Positions 8,148 to 13,741 of a DNA stretch of 13,741 nt are shown here, in pieces. This DNA is from Candidatus Glassbacteria bacterium RIFCSPLOWO2_12_FULL_58_11 (GTDB taxonomy: Bacteria; Gemmatimonadota; Glassbacteria; GWA2-58-10), in NCBI GenBank assembly GCA_001780825.1, contig MFIX01000015.1, forward strand, positions 1 to 13,741, in the 5' to 3' direction. Position 1 is the first letter of the stretch; each line of letters begins with the position of its first letter. Position numbers and translations under genes: made by a program. The notes below the pieces were generated by a model. The model ran no database searches. It saw only the letters and a list, made by a program, of their open reading frames with translations, and was not told the origin of the DNA.

Positions 8148-8490
8148 CGAAGGGGATCTTCGCCTGCTGTATCAGACTGAGTTCGAAACAGAAGGGTACC
8201 GCGTGGACACTGCGGCCGATGCCATGGAAGCGCTCAGCATGTTCGAGCGCGAGCGCTACGACCTGATAATCCTCGATATTAAAATGCCCGGCATGGATGG
8301 CGTCGAGGCGCTCGGCAAGTTCCTGGGCCGCGATAATAAAATCCCGGTGATTATCAACAGCGCCTTCGACAGTTACAAGGATAATTTCATGAGTTGGGCC
8401 GCCGACAGCTACGTAATCAAGAGCGCTGACCTGTCCGAGCTCAAGCAGAAAGTCAAGGAAGCCCTGGGAGAGAGTATCTACGAGTTCTGA
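8122..8490 (+). CDS. Stand-alone response regulator receiver protein (CheY-like)
   Basis: This 122-aa protein consists of one receiver domain with no output domain. It has the acidic pair D8-D9 in LLIVDDEGD, phospho-acceptor D52 in LDIKMPGMDG, the switch serine S80 and the conserved lysine K100. It begins inside the end of the histidine kinase gene, with GGAGG at 8111-8115 placed 6 nt before its ATG, so it is almost certainly the kinase's phosphate acceptor. Lacking a DNA-binding domain, it should act through protein-protein contact or a phosphorelay, not directly as a transcription factor. Its place between the branching enzyme and glgC suggests a target in glycogen metabolism, which is inference. 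Confidence 0.92.
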   Translation: MKRLLIVDDEGDLRLLYQTEFETEGYRVDTAADAMEALSMFERERYDLIILDIKMPGMDGVEALGKFLGRDNKIPVIINSAFDSYKDNFMSWAADSYVIKSADLSELKQKVKEALGESIYEF

Positions 8491-8509
8491 GGCTGCCGCA
8501 AACGGCCTC
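8489..8509 (+). other. Short GC hairpin between receiver gene and glgC
   Basis: GAGGCTG (8489-8495) can pair with CGGCCTC (8503-8509) through seven pairs including one G-T wobble, around a 7-nt loop that starts right at the receiver stop codon. There is no following T run, so it is not a convincing terminator; it may be a partial attenuator or have no role. The remainder of the 98-nt gap shows no clear promoter. Confidence 0.25.
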
Positions 8510-8588
8510 CGGCGGCGGTTACCCGGTGGGCCCGTGACCGGCCTCCCGCAGAGAAATATTCACTGATCGCCAGACACAGGGAAACACT

Positions 8589-9830
8589 TTGTCCACGGGT
8601 ATCTCCAAGGACCTTCTTACCGTAATCCTCGCGGGTGGCCGCGGCGAGCGCCTGTACCCTCTTACCAAATCGCGCTCCAAGCCCGCCGTCCCCTTCGGCG
8701 GCATTTACCGGATCATCGATTTCACCCTTTCCAACTGCCTCAACAGCGGCCTGCGCCGGATCAAAGTGCTCTGCCAGTACATGAGCCATTCCCTGGACCG
8801 CCACCTCAAGGAGGGTTGGAATGTCTTCTGCCGGGAGCTGGGCGAATACATCGATTCCGTGACTCCCCAGCAGCAGTTCAGCGAAGGCTGGTACAGGGGC
8901 ACAGCGGATGCGCTCTACCAGAACATCTACCTGCTCGACCAGCTCCGCCCCCGCTATGTGCTGATCCTCTCCGGCGACCATATCTACCGGATGGATTACG
9001 CCGAGATGATCAAATTCCACCTCGAGATGCGGGCAGAGCTGACCGTGGCTACGGTACAGGTTGAAACCTCCCTGGCCGCCAACCAGCTCGGAGTGCTGCA
9101 GGTGGAGCCGGATGGCCGCATAGTGGATTTCGAGGAAAAGCCCGCGCTGCCCAAGCCGAGCCCGTTCAACCCGGATCAGGCTCTGGTCAACATGGGTATT
9201 TATATCTTCGATACCGAAATCCTGGTGCGCAACGTGGTAGCGGATGCCAAGAAAGACACCCGCCACGATTTCGGCCGCGATATCATCCCCGCGATGATCC
9301 CCTCGTTCCGCTGTTACGCCTATAATTTCGCCGATGAGAGCGGCGGAGACATTCTCTACTGGCGGGACATCGGTACCATCGAGAACTACTATCAGGCCAG
9401 CATGGACCTGCTGAGCCACAACCCGCGATTCAACCTCTACGACCCCGAATGGCCGATCCGGACTTACATGGGCCAGTACCCGCCGGCCAAGCTGATCCGC
9501 GCCGAACCGGCGCCGGGTAAAAAGGGCCACCTGGGCCGGGCCCGCAACTCGATCATCTCGCCCGGTTGTATTATCGATGGCGCCGAGGTCAGCAACTGCG
9601 TGCTCTCTCCCGGGGTCCATATCGGACCGGACGCCCTGGTCGAGGATTCGATTATCATGGACAATACGAATATCGGCGGGAACTGCAAGGTGCGCAGAGC
9701 AGTGATCGATAAGCAGGCAAAAATAGATCCCGGCAAGACGGTCGGTTATAATCCCGAGCAGGACAGCCGTCATTTCATGCTGTCCGAATCCGGCCTGGTG
9801 CTGATCCCCAAAGGCTTCGAGCTGAGCTGA
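8589..9830 (+). CDS. glgC: Glucose-1-phosphate adenylyltransferase (ADP-glucose pyrophosphorylase)
   Basis: This 413-aa enzyme makes ADP-glucose from ATP and glucose-1-phosphate, the committed step of bacterial glycogen synthesis. The nucleotidyltransferase domain has ILAGGRGERLYPLT at 13-26, RSKPAVPFGG at 29-38, SNCLNSG at 48-54, SGDHIYRMDY at 128-137 with catalytic Asp candidate D130, FEEKP at 181-185 (K184 aligns with the glucose-1-phosphate lysine K195 of E. coli) and YWRDIGT at 257-263. The C-terminal left-handed beta-helix has hexapeptide-like repeats at about 318-385. The E. coli fructose-bisphosphate lysine K39 aligns with S28 here, so that type of activation is not indicated. The start is TTG with AGGGA at 8578-8582, 6 nt upstream, and fits the family's N-terminus. 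It ends the plus-strand gene block and converges with the feo operon 3 nt away. Confidence 0.95.
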   Translation: MSTGISKDLLTVILAGGRGERLYPLTKSRSKPAVPFGGIYRIIDFTLSNCLNSGLRRIKVLCQYMSHSLDRHLKEGWNVFCRELGEYIDSVTPQQQFSEGWYRGTADALYQNIYLLDQLRPRYVLILSGDHIYRMDYAEMIKFHLEMRAELTVATVQVETSLAANQLGVLQVEPDGRIVDFEEKPALPKPSPFNPDQALVNMGIYIFDTEILVRNVVADAKKDTRHDFGRDIIPAMIPSFRCYAYNFADESGGDILYWRDIGTIENYYQASMDLLSHNPRFNLYDPEWPIRTYMGQYPPAKLIRAEPAPGKKGHLGRARNSIISPGCIIDGAEVSNCVLSPGVHIGPDALVEDSIIMDNTNIGGNCKVRRAVIDKQAKIDPGKTVGYNPEQDSRHFMLSESGLVLIPKGFELS

Positions 9831-9833
9831 GCT

Positions 9834-10100
9834 TCATTCCGGGCGGGGCGTTTTTGGAGAAAGGTCCAGGCGTTTGCCGGTGGCAAATTCCCTGTAGCTT
9901 TTCACCCCGGACAACCCGGACTCGGCCTCGCACTTAATGGCCTTGCCCCCTGGATTGTTCTTTTTCATGAAATCCACCATTTGGCAGGATTCCGCATTGG
10001 AGCAGCAGGATTTTTTCCCGCGGGCGGCCCTGAACAGCGAGCGGAATGTGTATATTGCTGCCGCGGCCACTATGACTGCGACTATCAGGTAGTCCAGCAT
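9834..10100 (-). CDS. FeoB-associated Cys-rich membrane protein
   Basis: This 88-aa protein has one N-terminal membrane segment (about residues 3-19), a basic RxxR/GKK stretch, and a cysteine cluster CCSNAESC at 32-39 with a further Cys at 57. This is the architecture of the FeoB-associated Cys-rich proteins that occupy the place of FeoC in many non-proteobacterial feo operons. It starts one nucleotide after the feoB stop codon, with GGAGGGG (10106-10112, minus strand) as ribosome binding site, so it is co-translated with FeoB. The role is not proven; metal binding or FeoB complex assembly is likely. The C-terminal tail, rich in Lys, Pro and Arg, is cytoplasmic if the N-terminus faces the periplasm. 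Confidence 0.85.
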   Translation of the reverse strand: MLDYLIVAVIVAAAAIYTFRSLFRAARGKKSCCSNAESCQMVDFMKKNNPGGKAIKCEAESGLSGVKSYREFATGKRLDLSPKTPRPE

Positions 10101-10101
10101 C

Positions 10102-11757
10102 TTACACCCCTCCCAGGCCGAATAACAGCCCCGTCTGATATACTATGAACGTAATGATATAAGCCATGACAGTCAGCCCGCCCCATTGCAGCAGGGCCCA
10201 GCCCCACGAGCCGGACTCCTTACGGGTCACCGCCAGGGTGGCCATGCAGGGCGTTCCGATCAGGCAGAACAGCAGGATACAGATCGCCCCCAGGGGCGTG
10301 TAGTCCGCGCGCAGTTGCTCTCTCAGCGTTCGTGTCCCGCCATCGCCATCCTCGACCGCATAGATGATCCCCATCTGGGCCACGAAAACCTCCTTGGCCG
10401 CGAATGCGCCGATCAGGGCTGTCGAAACCTTCCAGTCCAGGCCGATCGGCTGCAGCACGACCGCCAATCCCCTGCCGATCCGGCCGGCCAGCGAATACGA
10501 AAGCTGCTCGGTGTGTTTCCGCCTGTCAGCCTGCAGCATGTGTTCCGCGTAGGGAGCTTTGACCTGGTCCAGGTAAAAGGCGGCCGACAGGCCGACAGAC
10601 GTCTGCTCCGGGTCTATTTTATCCGTGGCGGCCGGCGAGCCTTCTCTGGCCGCTTCGAGCCTTTCCAGTACTTTCAGAAACCCGGCGGCCGCCTCCTTGT
10701 CCTGCTCCGGGACGCCGGCGGCCGGCTCTCCGGCAGAGGCTGGGTTTTCCAGCGCCCCGGCCAGCCAGAGCGCCCCCTCCTGTGTCAGGCCCAGCCTGGC
10801 GCAAAGCTCCGCCACTCCCTGTCCGTAAGCCGCCTGCGCCGACTCGACCTCGCTGTTGTATTCTGCCGAAAAAACGGTCCGGCGCGGAAAAGTGGTAAAG
10901 GCCCAGAGGACAATCGAGATTCCCAGGATAATCGTCCCGGCTTTCCTTAAATATTGCTTGCCGCGATCCCACATGTGGATCACCACGCTCTTGGCCGTGG
11001 GGATGCGATAGGGCGGCAGCTCCATGACAAATGGCTCGGAGGAACCGCGGAACAGGGTTTTCCTGAGCAGCTTGGCCGAGATTATCGCCAGCAGGATCCC
11101 GCTGACATAAATAATCCAGAGCACCGGCGCCTGCCAGGCCCGCGGGAAAAATGCCGGGATTATCAGCGCGTAAATAGTCAGCCTGGCTCCGCAGCTCATC
11201 AGCGGGGTTATCAGCATGGTCACCAGACGGTCGCGGCGGGATTCAAGGGTGCGCGTGGCCATAATCGCCGGTATCGAGCAGCCGAAACCGATCAGCAGCG
11301 GGATGAAGCTTTTTCCATGGAGGCCGATCCGGTGCATCAGCCGGTCCATGATAAAGGCCGCCCGGGCCATGTATCCCGTATCTTCGAGCATGGCGATAGC
11401 CAGGAACAACAGCAGGATATTCGGCAGGAACACCACCCCCCCCCCGACTCCGCCGATAATTCCATCGACCAGCAGCGAGCGGAGCAGGCTCGCTGTGCCT
11501 TCGGGCCAGACCGAGGTTATCAGGCCGCTCAGGCCGACGAAAGCCCATTCGATGGCCTGCATCGGCGGATCGCCCAGGGTGAAAGTGAAATTGAACACCA
11601 GGTACATCATCAGCAGCAGGATCGGAATGCCGAGCGCCCCGTTCATTATCACTTCGTCGATCCGGTCGGACATGTTGTGACGGGCCTCGACCGTAATCCG
11701 GACCGCCTCCTGGCAGGCCCCGGAGATAAAACCGTAACGGCGGTCGGGGATCAGCAC
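10102..11757 (-). CDS. feoB: FeoB membrane permease domain (second half of interrupted feoB)
   Basis: This 551-codon frame encodes the Fe(II)-transporting membrane part of FeoB. It holds the linker DRRYGFISGA (5-14), DRIDEVIMNGALG (31-43), and two repeated gate regions around FIPLLIGFGCSIPAIMATR (151-169) and MSCGARLTIYALI (187-199). Later segments include AFAAKEVFVAQMG and LIGTPCMATLAVTRKE. About eight hydrophobic segments are visible. It continues in exactly the same frame as the upstream G-domain ORF, from which a single TAG separates it. If translated independently, its first codon is the GTG at 11757-11755, with no recognisable Shine-Dalgarno; the first ATG is at codon 29. Unusual features are an extra hydrophilic loop at about 292-418 and a 10-bp poly-G tract on the coding strand near residues 104-107. 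It could be a readthrough product, a split subunit or a mutated gene. Confidence 0.85.
   Translation of the reverse strand: MLIPDRRYGFISGACQEAVRITVEARHNMSDRIDEVIMNGALGIPILLLMMYLVFNFTFTLGDPPMQAIEWAFVGLSGLITSVWPEGTASLLRSLLVDGIIGGVGGGVVFLPNILLLFLAIAMLEDTGYMARAAFIMDRLMHRIGLHGKSFIPLLIGFGCSIPAIMATRTLESRRDRLVTMLITPLMSCGARLTIYALIIPAFFPRAWQAPVLWIIYVSGILLAIISAKLLRKTLFRGSSEPFVMELPPYRIPTAKSVVIHMWDRGKQYLRKAGTIILGISIVLWAFTTFPRRTVFSAEYNSEVESAQAAYGQGVAELCARLGLTQEGALWLAGALENPASAGEPAAGVPEQDKEAAAGFLKVLERLEAAREGSPAATDKIDPEQTSVGLSAAFYLDQVKAPYAEHMLQADRRKHTEQLSYSLAGRIGRGLAVVLQPIGLDWKVSTALIGAFAAKEVFVAQMGIIYAVEDGDGGTRTLREQLRADYTPLGAICILLFCLIGTPCMATLAVTRKESGSWGWALLQWGGLTVMAYIITFIVYQTGLLFGLGGV
10504..10884 (-). other. 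Extra hydrophilic loop of about 125 residues inside FeoB
   Basis: Residues about 292-418 of the membrane ORF lie between a membrane segment ending WAFTTFP and the conserved SLAGRIGRG region, which are joined by a much shorter stretch in the E. coli-type FeoB as I recall it. The insert is hydrophilic, Ala/Glu-rich and probably helical and periplasmic, with a low-complexity Pro/Gly/Ala centre. I recognise no known domain in it. Confidence 0.55.
11436..11445 (-). repeat. Homopolymer of ten C (ten G on the coding strand) inside feoB
   Basis: Ten consecutive C on the plus strand read as GGG codons of GGVGGGVVF in the FeoB membrane domain. Reading frame is intact at this length. Such tracts are hotspots for slippage, giving possible phase variation or sequencing and assembly indels. 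Confidence 0.8.
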
Positions 11758-11760
11758 CTA
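11758..11760 (-). other. In-frame TAG codon between FeoB G domain and membrane domain
   Basis: On the minus strand the codons run GAC CCG CCC TAG GTG CTG ATC. Both sides are clearly FeoB and in the same frame, so removing only this stop gives one continuous 818-residue protein. It lies in the weakly conserved linker just before the conserved RY-F motif. The other complete genes here end in TAA (68-2218, 2368-3396, FeoB permease) or TGA (six genes), never TAG. Confidence 0.9.
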
Positions 11761-12558
11761 GGGCGGGTCGCCGAGCAGTTTTTGCAGGCGGCGGGAAGCC
11801 TCCTCGGATACCGTGAGCACCCGGTCCGCTCTCACCCGCTCGATTATGTCCTGGTCTCCCTCGAGAAGTTTTACCGACACCCAGCGCGCATCGTAGCTCC
11901 CGTTGAGCAGCCCCTCCTCCTCCACCACCCGTTGAATATTTTCCAGCTCGGTCTCGATGTCCCGGCCATAATTGATTTTGACTTCCCGCCAATCCCGTGT
12001 AGCATTCGCCACTTCCACCGCCGCCGCGAGCAATTCGCCGATCCCCTCGCGCTTGTGGCCCACCGTGGGTACGATTGGTACGCCCAGCAGGGCCGAGAGT
12101 TTCTGCAGGTCGAACTGGATCCCTTGCGCCCGGGCCTCATCGCTCATATTGAGCGCCAGGACCAGGGGAACGCCCAATTCCTTGAGCTGGGTCGCCAGAT
12201 AGAGGTTGCGCTCGATATTGGTCGCATCCAGGACATCGATCACTACGTCCGGCTTCTCCTCCAGGAGCACCCGCCGGGTAATCAGCTCCTCCGGCGAATA
12301 TGGCGTAAGGCTGTATATGCCCGGCAGATCGACGATCTGCAGATGGTGACCCTCGTAAAGGACCAGCCCCTCTTTTTTCTCCACCGTCACCCCGGGGTAG
12401 TTGCCCACCCGCTGGTGGAACCCGGTCAGATGGTTAAATATGGTGGTCTTCCCGGAATTGGGATTGCCGGTCAGCGCGATCTTGATCTCTTTCTGATCTG
12501 ATTTAGTCCTGGCCTGAGCCATTTGACACTCATCCCGGATAAAATCGGCGGAGCACAA
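11758..12558 (-). CDS. feoB: FeoB N-terminal G-protein domain (first half of interrupted feoB)
   Basis: This 266-aa frame encodes the cytosolic NFeoB GTPase plus the helical GDI-like domain that regulates Fe(II) transport. G1 is GNPNSGKT (31-38), G2 T58 in YPGVTVEKKEG, G3 DLPG (77-80), G4 NMSD (137-140) and G5 around T165-G167. Residues about 195-266 form the helical region, with EEASRRLQKLLGDPP just before the TAG. The start was set at TTG 12558 because GAGGG at 12566-12570 lies 7 nt upstream; an in-frame ATG at 12522 would remove 12 residues and begin MAQARTK, closer to usual FeoB N-termini, but has only a weak Shine-Dalgarno. It follows feoA by 106 nt. Alone, the product would be a soluble GTPase; fused by readthrough it would be a normal FeoB of about 818 residues. 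Confidence 0.88.
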   Translation of the reverse strand: MCSADFIRDECQMAQARTKSDQKEIKIALTGNPNSGKTTIFNHLTGFHQRVGNYPGVTVEKKEGLVLYEGHHLQIVDLPGIYSLTPYSPEELITRRVLLEEKPDVVIDVLDATNIERNLYLATQLKELGVPLVLALNMSDEARAQGIQFDLQKLSALLGVPIVPTVGHKREGIGELLAAAVEVANATRDWREVKINYGRDIETELENIQRVVEEEGLLNGSYDARWVSVKLLEGDQDIIERVRADRVLTVSEEASRRLQKLLGDPP

Positions 12559-12646
12559 AAAGATTCCCTCTCGCAGGAGGAAACCCTGAAAAATAATATG
12601 TATTTAAGGTTTGAATCAGGAGGAAAGGCGCTGGCGCAGAACAGAA

Positions 12647-12661
12647 AGCCGCGCGGCGGCT
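12647..12661 (-). other. GC-rich hairpin just after feoA
   Basis: AGCCGC (12647-12652) and GCGGCT (12656-12661) form a perfect 6-bp stem with a 3-nt loop, starting 3 nt past the feoA stop. On the minus strand it is followed by TTTCTGTTCTG, a poor U tract. It could partially terminate or stabilise the transcript between feoA and feoB. Confidence 0.4.
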
Positions 12662-12664
12662 GGT

Positions 12665-12919
12665 TCAGCAGACCATGATATCCTGCGACATTCCGCGGCC
12701 GAGAACCAGACGGGACCCCTTGACGATGATGATGACCGGCCCATCGGATCTGTTCTTCAACACTTCCATCGAGGTGCCGGGAAGAAGCCCCAGCGCCAGC
12801 ATGCGCGCCTGAAGCTGTTGCCCGCCGGCGATCGAAATCAGTTTTACATTCTCGCCGGCTTTGATCAGGCTCAACGGCCTGATATTGCTCTGACCGGTTT
12901 CTTCCGCATTCCTGAACAT
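12665..12919 (-). CDS. feoA: FeoA, SH3-like ferrous iron transport protein A
   Basis: This 84-aa cytosolic protein has the FeoA SH3-like fold. It shows the pattern PLSLIKAGENVKLISI, then GGQQLQARMLALGLLPG and a C-terminal VKGSRLVLGRGMSQDI strand set. FeoA is required for FeoB-dependent Fe(II) uptake and contacts the FeoB G domain. The ATG at 12919 has GAGGTG on the minus strand about 7 nt upstream. It is the first gene of the feo operon, under the minus-strand promoter at 13154-13182. Confidence 0.9.
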   Translation of the reverse strand: MFRNAEETGQSNIRPLSLIKAGENVKLISIAGGQQLQARMLALGLLPGTSMEVLKNRSDGPVIIIVKGSRLVLGRGMSQDIMVC

Positions 12920-13084
12920 TTATAGCACCTCAAGGCTGGAACCCGCCTTATTTATTGTTGGCCGCAGGCCTCGAATTGATTCCTTCCATCATTCCACCGT
13001 CTTGCCCGCCGGGTTCGCCGAGGGGCCGGATTTGACCGGGATCGCATCCAGCTAATCTTCCAGGCTCGAATCCAGTCTAAGACC

Positions 13085-13133
13085 GGAATCCAGGGTCAGT
13101 ATTCAGCGTAAGCCCAGGGATACGCTGGGTTCC
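13085..13133 (-). other. Competing inverted repeats in the feo leader
   Basis: Three pairings share the same bases: CAGCGTA (13104-13110) with TACGCTG (13121-13127); CCCAG (13113-13117) with CTGGG (13125-13129); and GGAATCCAG (13085-13093) with CTGGGTTCC (13125-13133), eight of nine as RNA on the minus strand. They lie 14-60 nt after the predicted feo transcript start. Mutually exclusive stems can act as an attenuator or RNA switch; no known riboswitch family was recognised. Confidence 0.4.
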
Positions 13134-13153
13134 ACTTGTTAGCGTCAACTAAA

Positions 13154-13182
13154 AAGATAAGAAACAACTAACATTAAGTCAA
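13154..13182 (-). promoter_or_regulatory. Sigma70-type promoter for the feo operon
   Basis: On the minus strand TTGACT (13182-13177) and TATCTT (13159-13154) are separated by 17 bp, matching the consensus at five and four positions. Transcription would begin near 13147, giving a leader of about 230 nt before feoA. The 11-bp-spaced ATTAAG repeats (13173-13178, 13184-13189) overlap the -35 and could be an operator. Confidence 0.55.
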
Positions 13183-13205
13183 GATTAAGCCGGTTCTCAG
13201 GGCAA

Positions 13206-13233
13206 TTGACCGGAAAATAGGTGAACTTAAAAA
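13206..13233 (+). promoter_or_regulatory. Candidate plus-strand promoter for the GH20-like gene
   Basis: TTGACC (13206-13211) and TAAAAA (13228-13233) are 16 bp apart. A second option is TTGACG at 13276-13281 with a poor -10 near 13297. Either would drive the gene at 13354. Both are weak matches. Confidence 0.3.
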
Positions 13234-13353
13234 TTCTTAATCCGGCGGGTCGTTTATCGCGCGAGCTCTTTTTGCTTGACGGGCTGAATTCGACTTTAAA
13301 TCTTTACTCGAATTTCAATCCGGCTGTCCGACATCTTTCGAGGAGTTTAACCA

Positions 13354-13741
13354 TTGAGAATGCGAATTTGTTACAATCTTTTTCTGGCCCTGGAGGTTTG
13401 CCTTATGTTCCGTACCAGCCTGGCGGACACCCGGAGTCCCGCAGAAACCCTTCCCGGGATAATTCCCCGGCCGGCCGAATTCAGCCCCCGGCAAAGCCGG
13501 TTCTCTCTGGCCGGAAAGCAGGCACTCTTCCTCTGCGAGGGGACCGGGCCGGAGGACCGCTTCGCCGCCGTGGAATTCAACCTTTGGCTGGCAGAGCTAG
13601 GCCTGGACACCTTGGAAGTGCGCAGCAATCCCCCGGCTGCCGGAGCGCCGCTGGGAGCGATCCTGGTCGGTCCGGCCGTGGCGGGCGGCGCTGTGGCCCG
13701 CGAGCTGCAAAGGCTGGGTGTGGAATCCAGGAGCACGCCGG
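13354..13741 (+). CDS. Secreted protein, N-terminal fragment; resembles GH20 beta-hexosaminidase N-terminal domain (runs off the window)
   Basis: An open frame with no stop runs from the TTG at 13354 to the window edge (129 codons). The start is supported by AGGAG at 13341-13345, 8 nt upstream; an ATG at 13360 is an alternative. The first 24 residues look like a signal peptide: MRMR, then a hydrophobic stretch ICYNLFLALEVCLMF, then SLA before D as a likely cleavage site. The mature part begins with IIPRPAEFSPRQSRFSLAG and continues to GAILVGP, the pattern of the alpha/beta domain that precedes the catalytic barrel in GH20 enzymes (also seen in some GH84 and GH67-like proteins). The catalytic domain lies outside the window, so the enzyme class is tentative. 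It would act outside the cytoplasm on N-acetylhexosaminides. Confidence 0.65.
   Translation, partial: MRMRICYNLFLALEVCLMFRTSLADTRSPAETLPGIIPRPAEFSPRQSRFSLAGKQALFLCEGTGPEDRFAAVEFNLWLAELGLDTLEVRSNPPAAGAPLGAILVGPAVAGGAVARELQRLGVESRSTP

Larger units (their letters stand above)
12920..13353. other. Divergent noncoding region between feoA and the secreted GH20-like gene
   Basis: These 434 bp hold no convincing gene. The left part (12920-13146) would be the feo leader on the minus strand and contains inverted repeats at 13085-13133 and two direct copies of GAATCCAG (13068-13075 and 13086-13093). The right part (about 13140-13320) is AT-rich with promoter-like hexamers on both strands and copies of ATTAAG at 13173-13178 and 13184-13189, 11 bp apart, overlapping the feo -35. 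I see no canonical Fur box. Confidence 0.7.

Noticed and set aside
9831..9860. Bidirectional terminator between glgC and the FeoB-associated gene
   Set aside because: GAGCTGAGCTGAGC at the junction is a tandem repeat rather than a stable dyad, and the TTTTT at 9851-9855 is not preceded by a clear stem.
12611..12925. 104-codon plus-strand frame over feoA
   Set aside because: It overlaps feoA almost entirely, shows no domain, and feoA has an unmistakable family match on the other strand.
12920..13353. Classical Fur box upstream of feoA
   Set aside because: No GATAAT-type inverted 19-bp match was found on either strand by eye; a DtxR-like or other site cannot be excluded.

Overview
The window is chromosomal DNA from a GC-rich bacterium. 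Start codons are often not ATG: GTG at 68, TTG at 3502 and 8589, and probably TTG at 12558 and 13354. Shine-Dalgarno sites and one perfect sigma70-type promoter are clear. FeoB with a FeoB-associated Cys-rich protein, a soluble multi-PAS histidine kinase and two GH57 enzymes suit an anaerobic or facultative Gram-negative bacterium, perhaps an uncultured lineage. The sequence alone does not fix the phylum. I see no tRNA, rRNA, CRISPR array, insertion sequence or phage gene.

Positions 1-9830 (+ strand) hold an alpha-glucan (glycogen) metabolism block. In order: a GH57 4-alpha-glucanotransferase/alpha-amylase with DUF1925/DUF1926-type C-terminal domains; a GalT-like nucleotidyltransferase behind a consensus promoter; a GH57/DUF1957 branching enzyme; a soluble 978-aa PAS-PAS-PAS-PAS-GAF histidine kinase; a stand-alone receiver protein; and glgC (ADP-glucose pyrophosphorylase). 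The branching enzyme, kinase and receiver genes overlap by 13 and 26 nt, and glgC follows after 98 nt. A phosphorelay therefore appears to be built into a glycogen operon. GlgC would make ADP-glucose, the DUF1957 enzyme would branch the polymer, the other GH57 enzyme would remodel or degrade it, and the GalT-like enzyme would turn over sugar-nucleotides. No glycogen synthase lies in the window.

Positions 9834-12919 (- strand, convergent with glgC, 3-nt gap) hold a ferrous-iron uptake operon, feoA-feoB-FeoB-associated protein. feoB is unusual. An in-frame TAG at the boundary between the G domain and the membrane domain splits it into two abutting ORFs (266 and 551 codons), and the next codon is GTG. 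The membrane part also has a 10-bp poly-C/poly-G tract in its coding sequence and a roughly 125-residue extra hydrophilic loop. TAG is the stop of none of the other nine complete reading frames.

Positions 12920-13353 are a noncoding divergent region. It holds a good minus-strand promoter for feo, a leader with competing inverted repeats, and a weaker plus-strand promoter candidate. From 13354 a secreted protein starts whose N-terminus resembles the non-catalytic N-terminal domain of GH20 beta-hexosaminidases. The window edge cuts it off.
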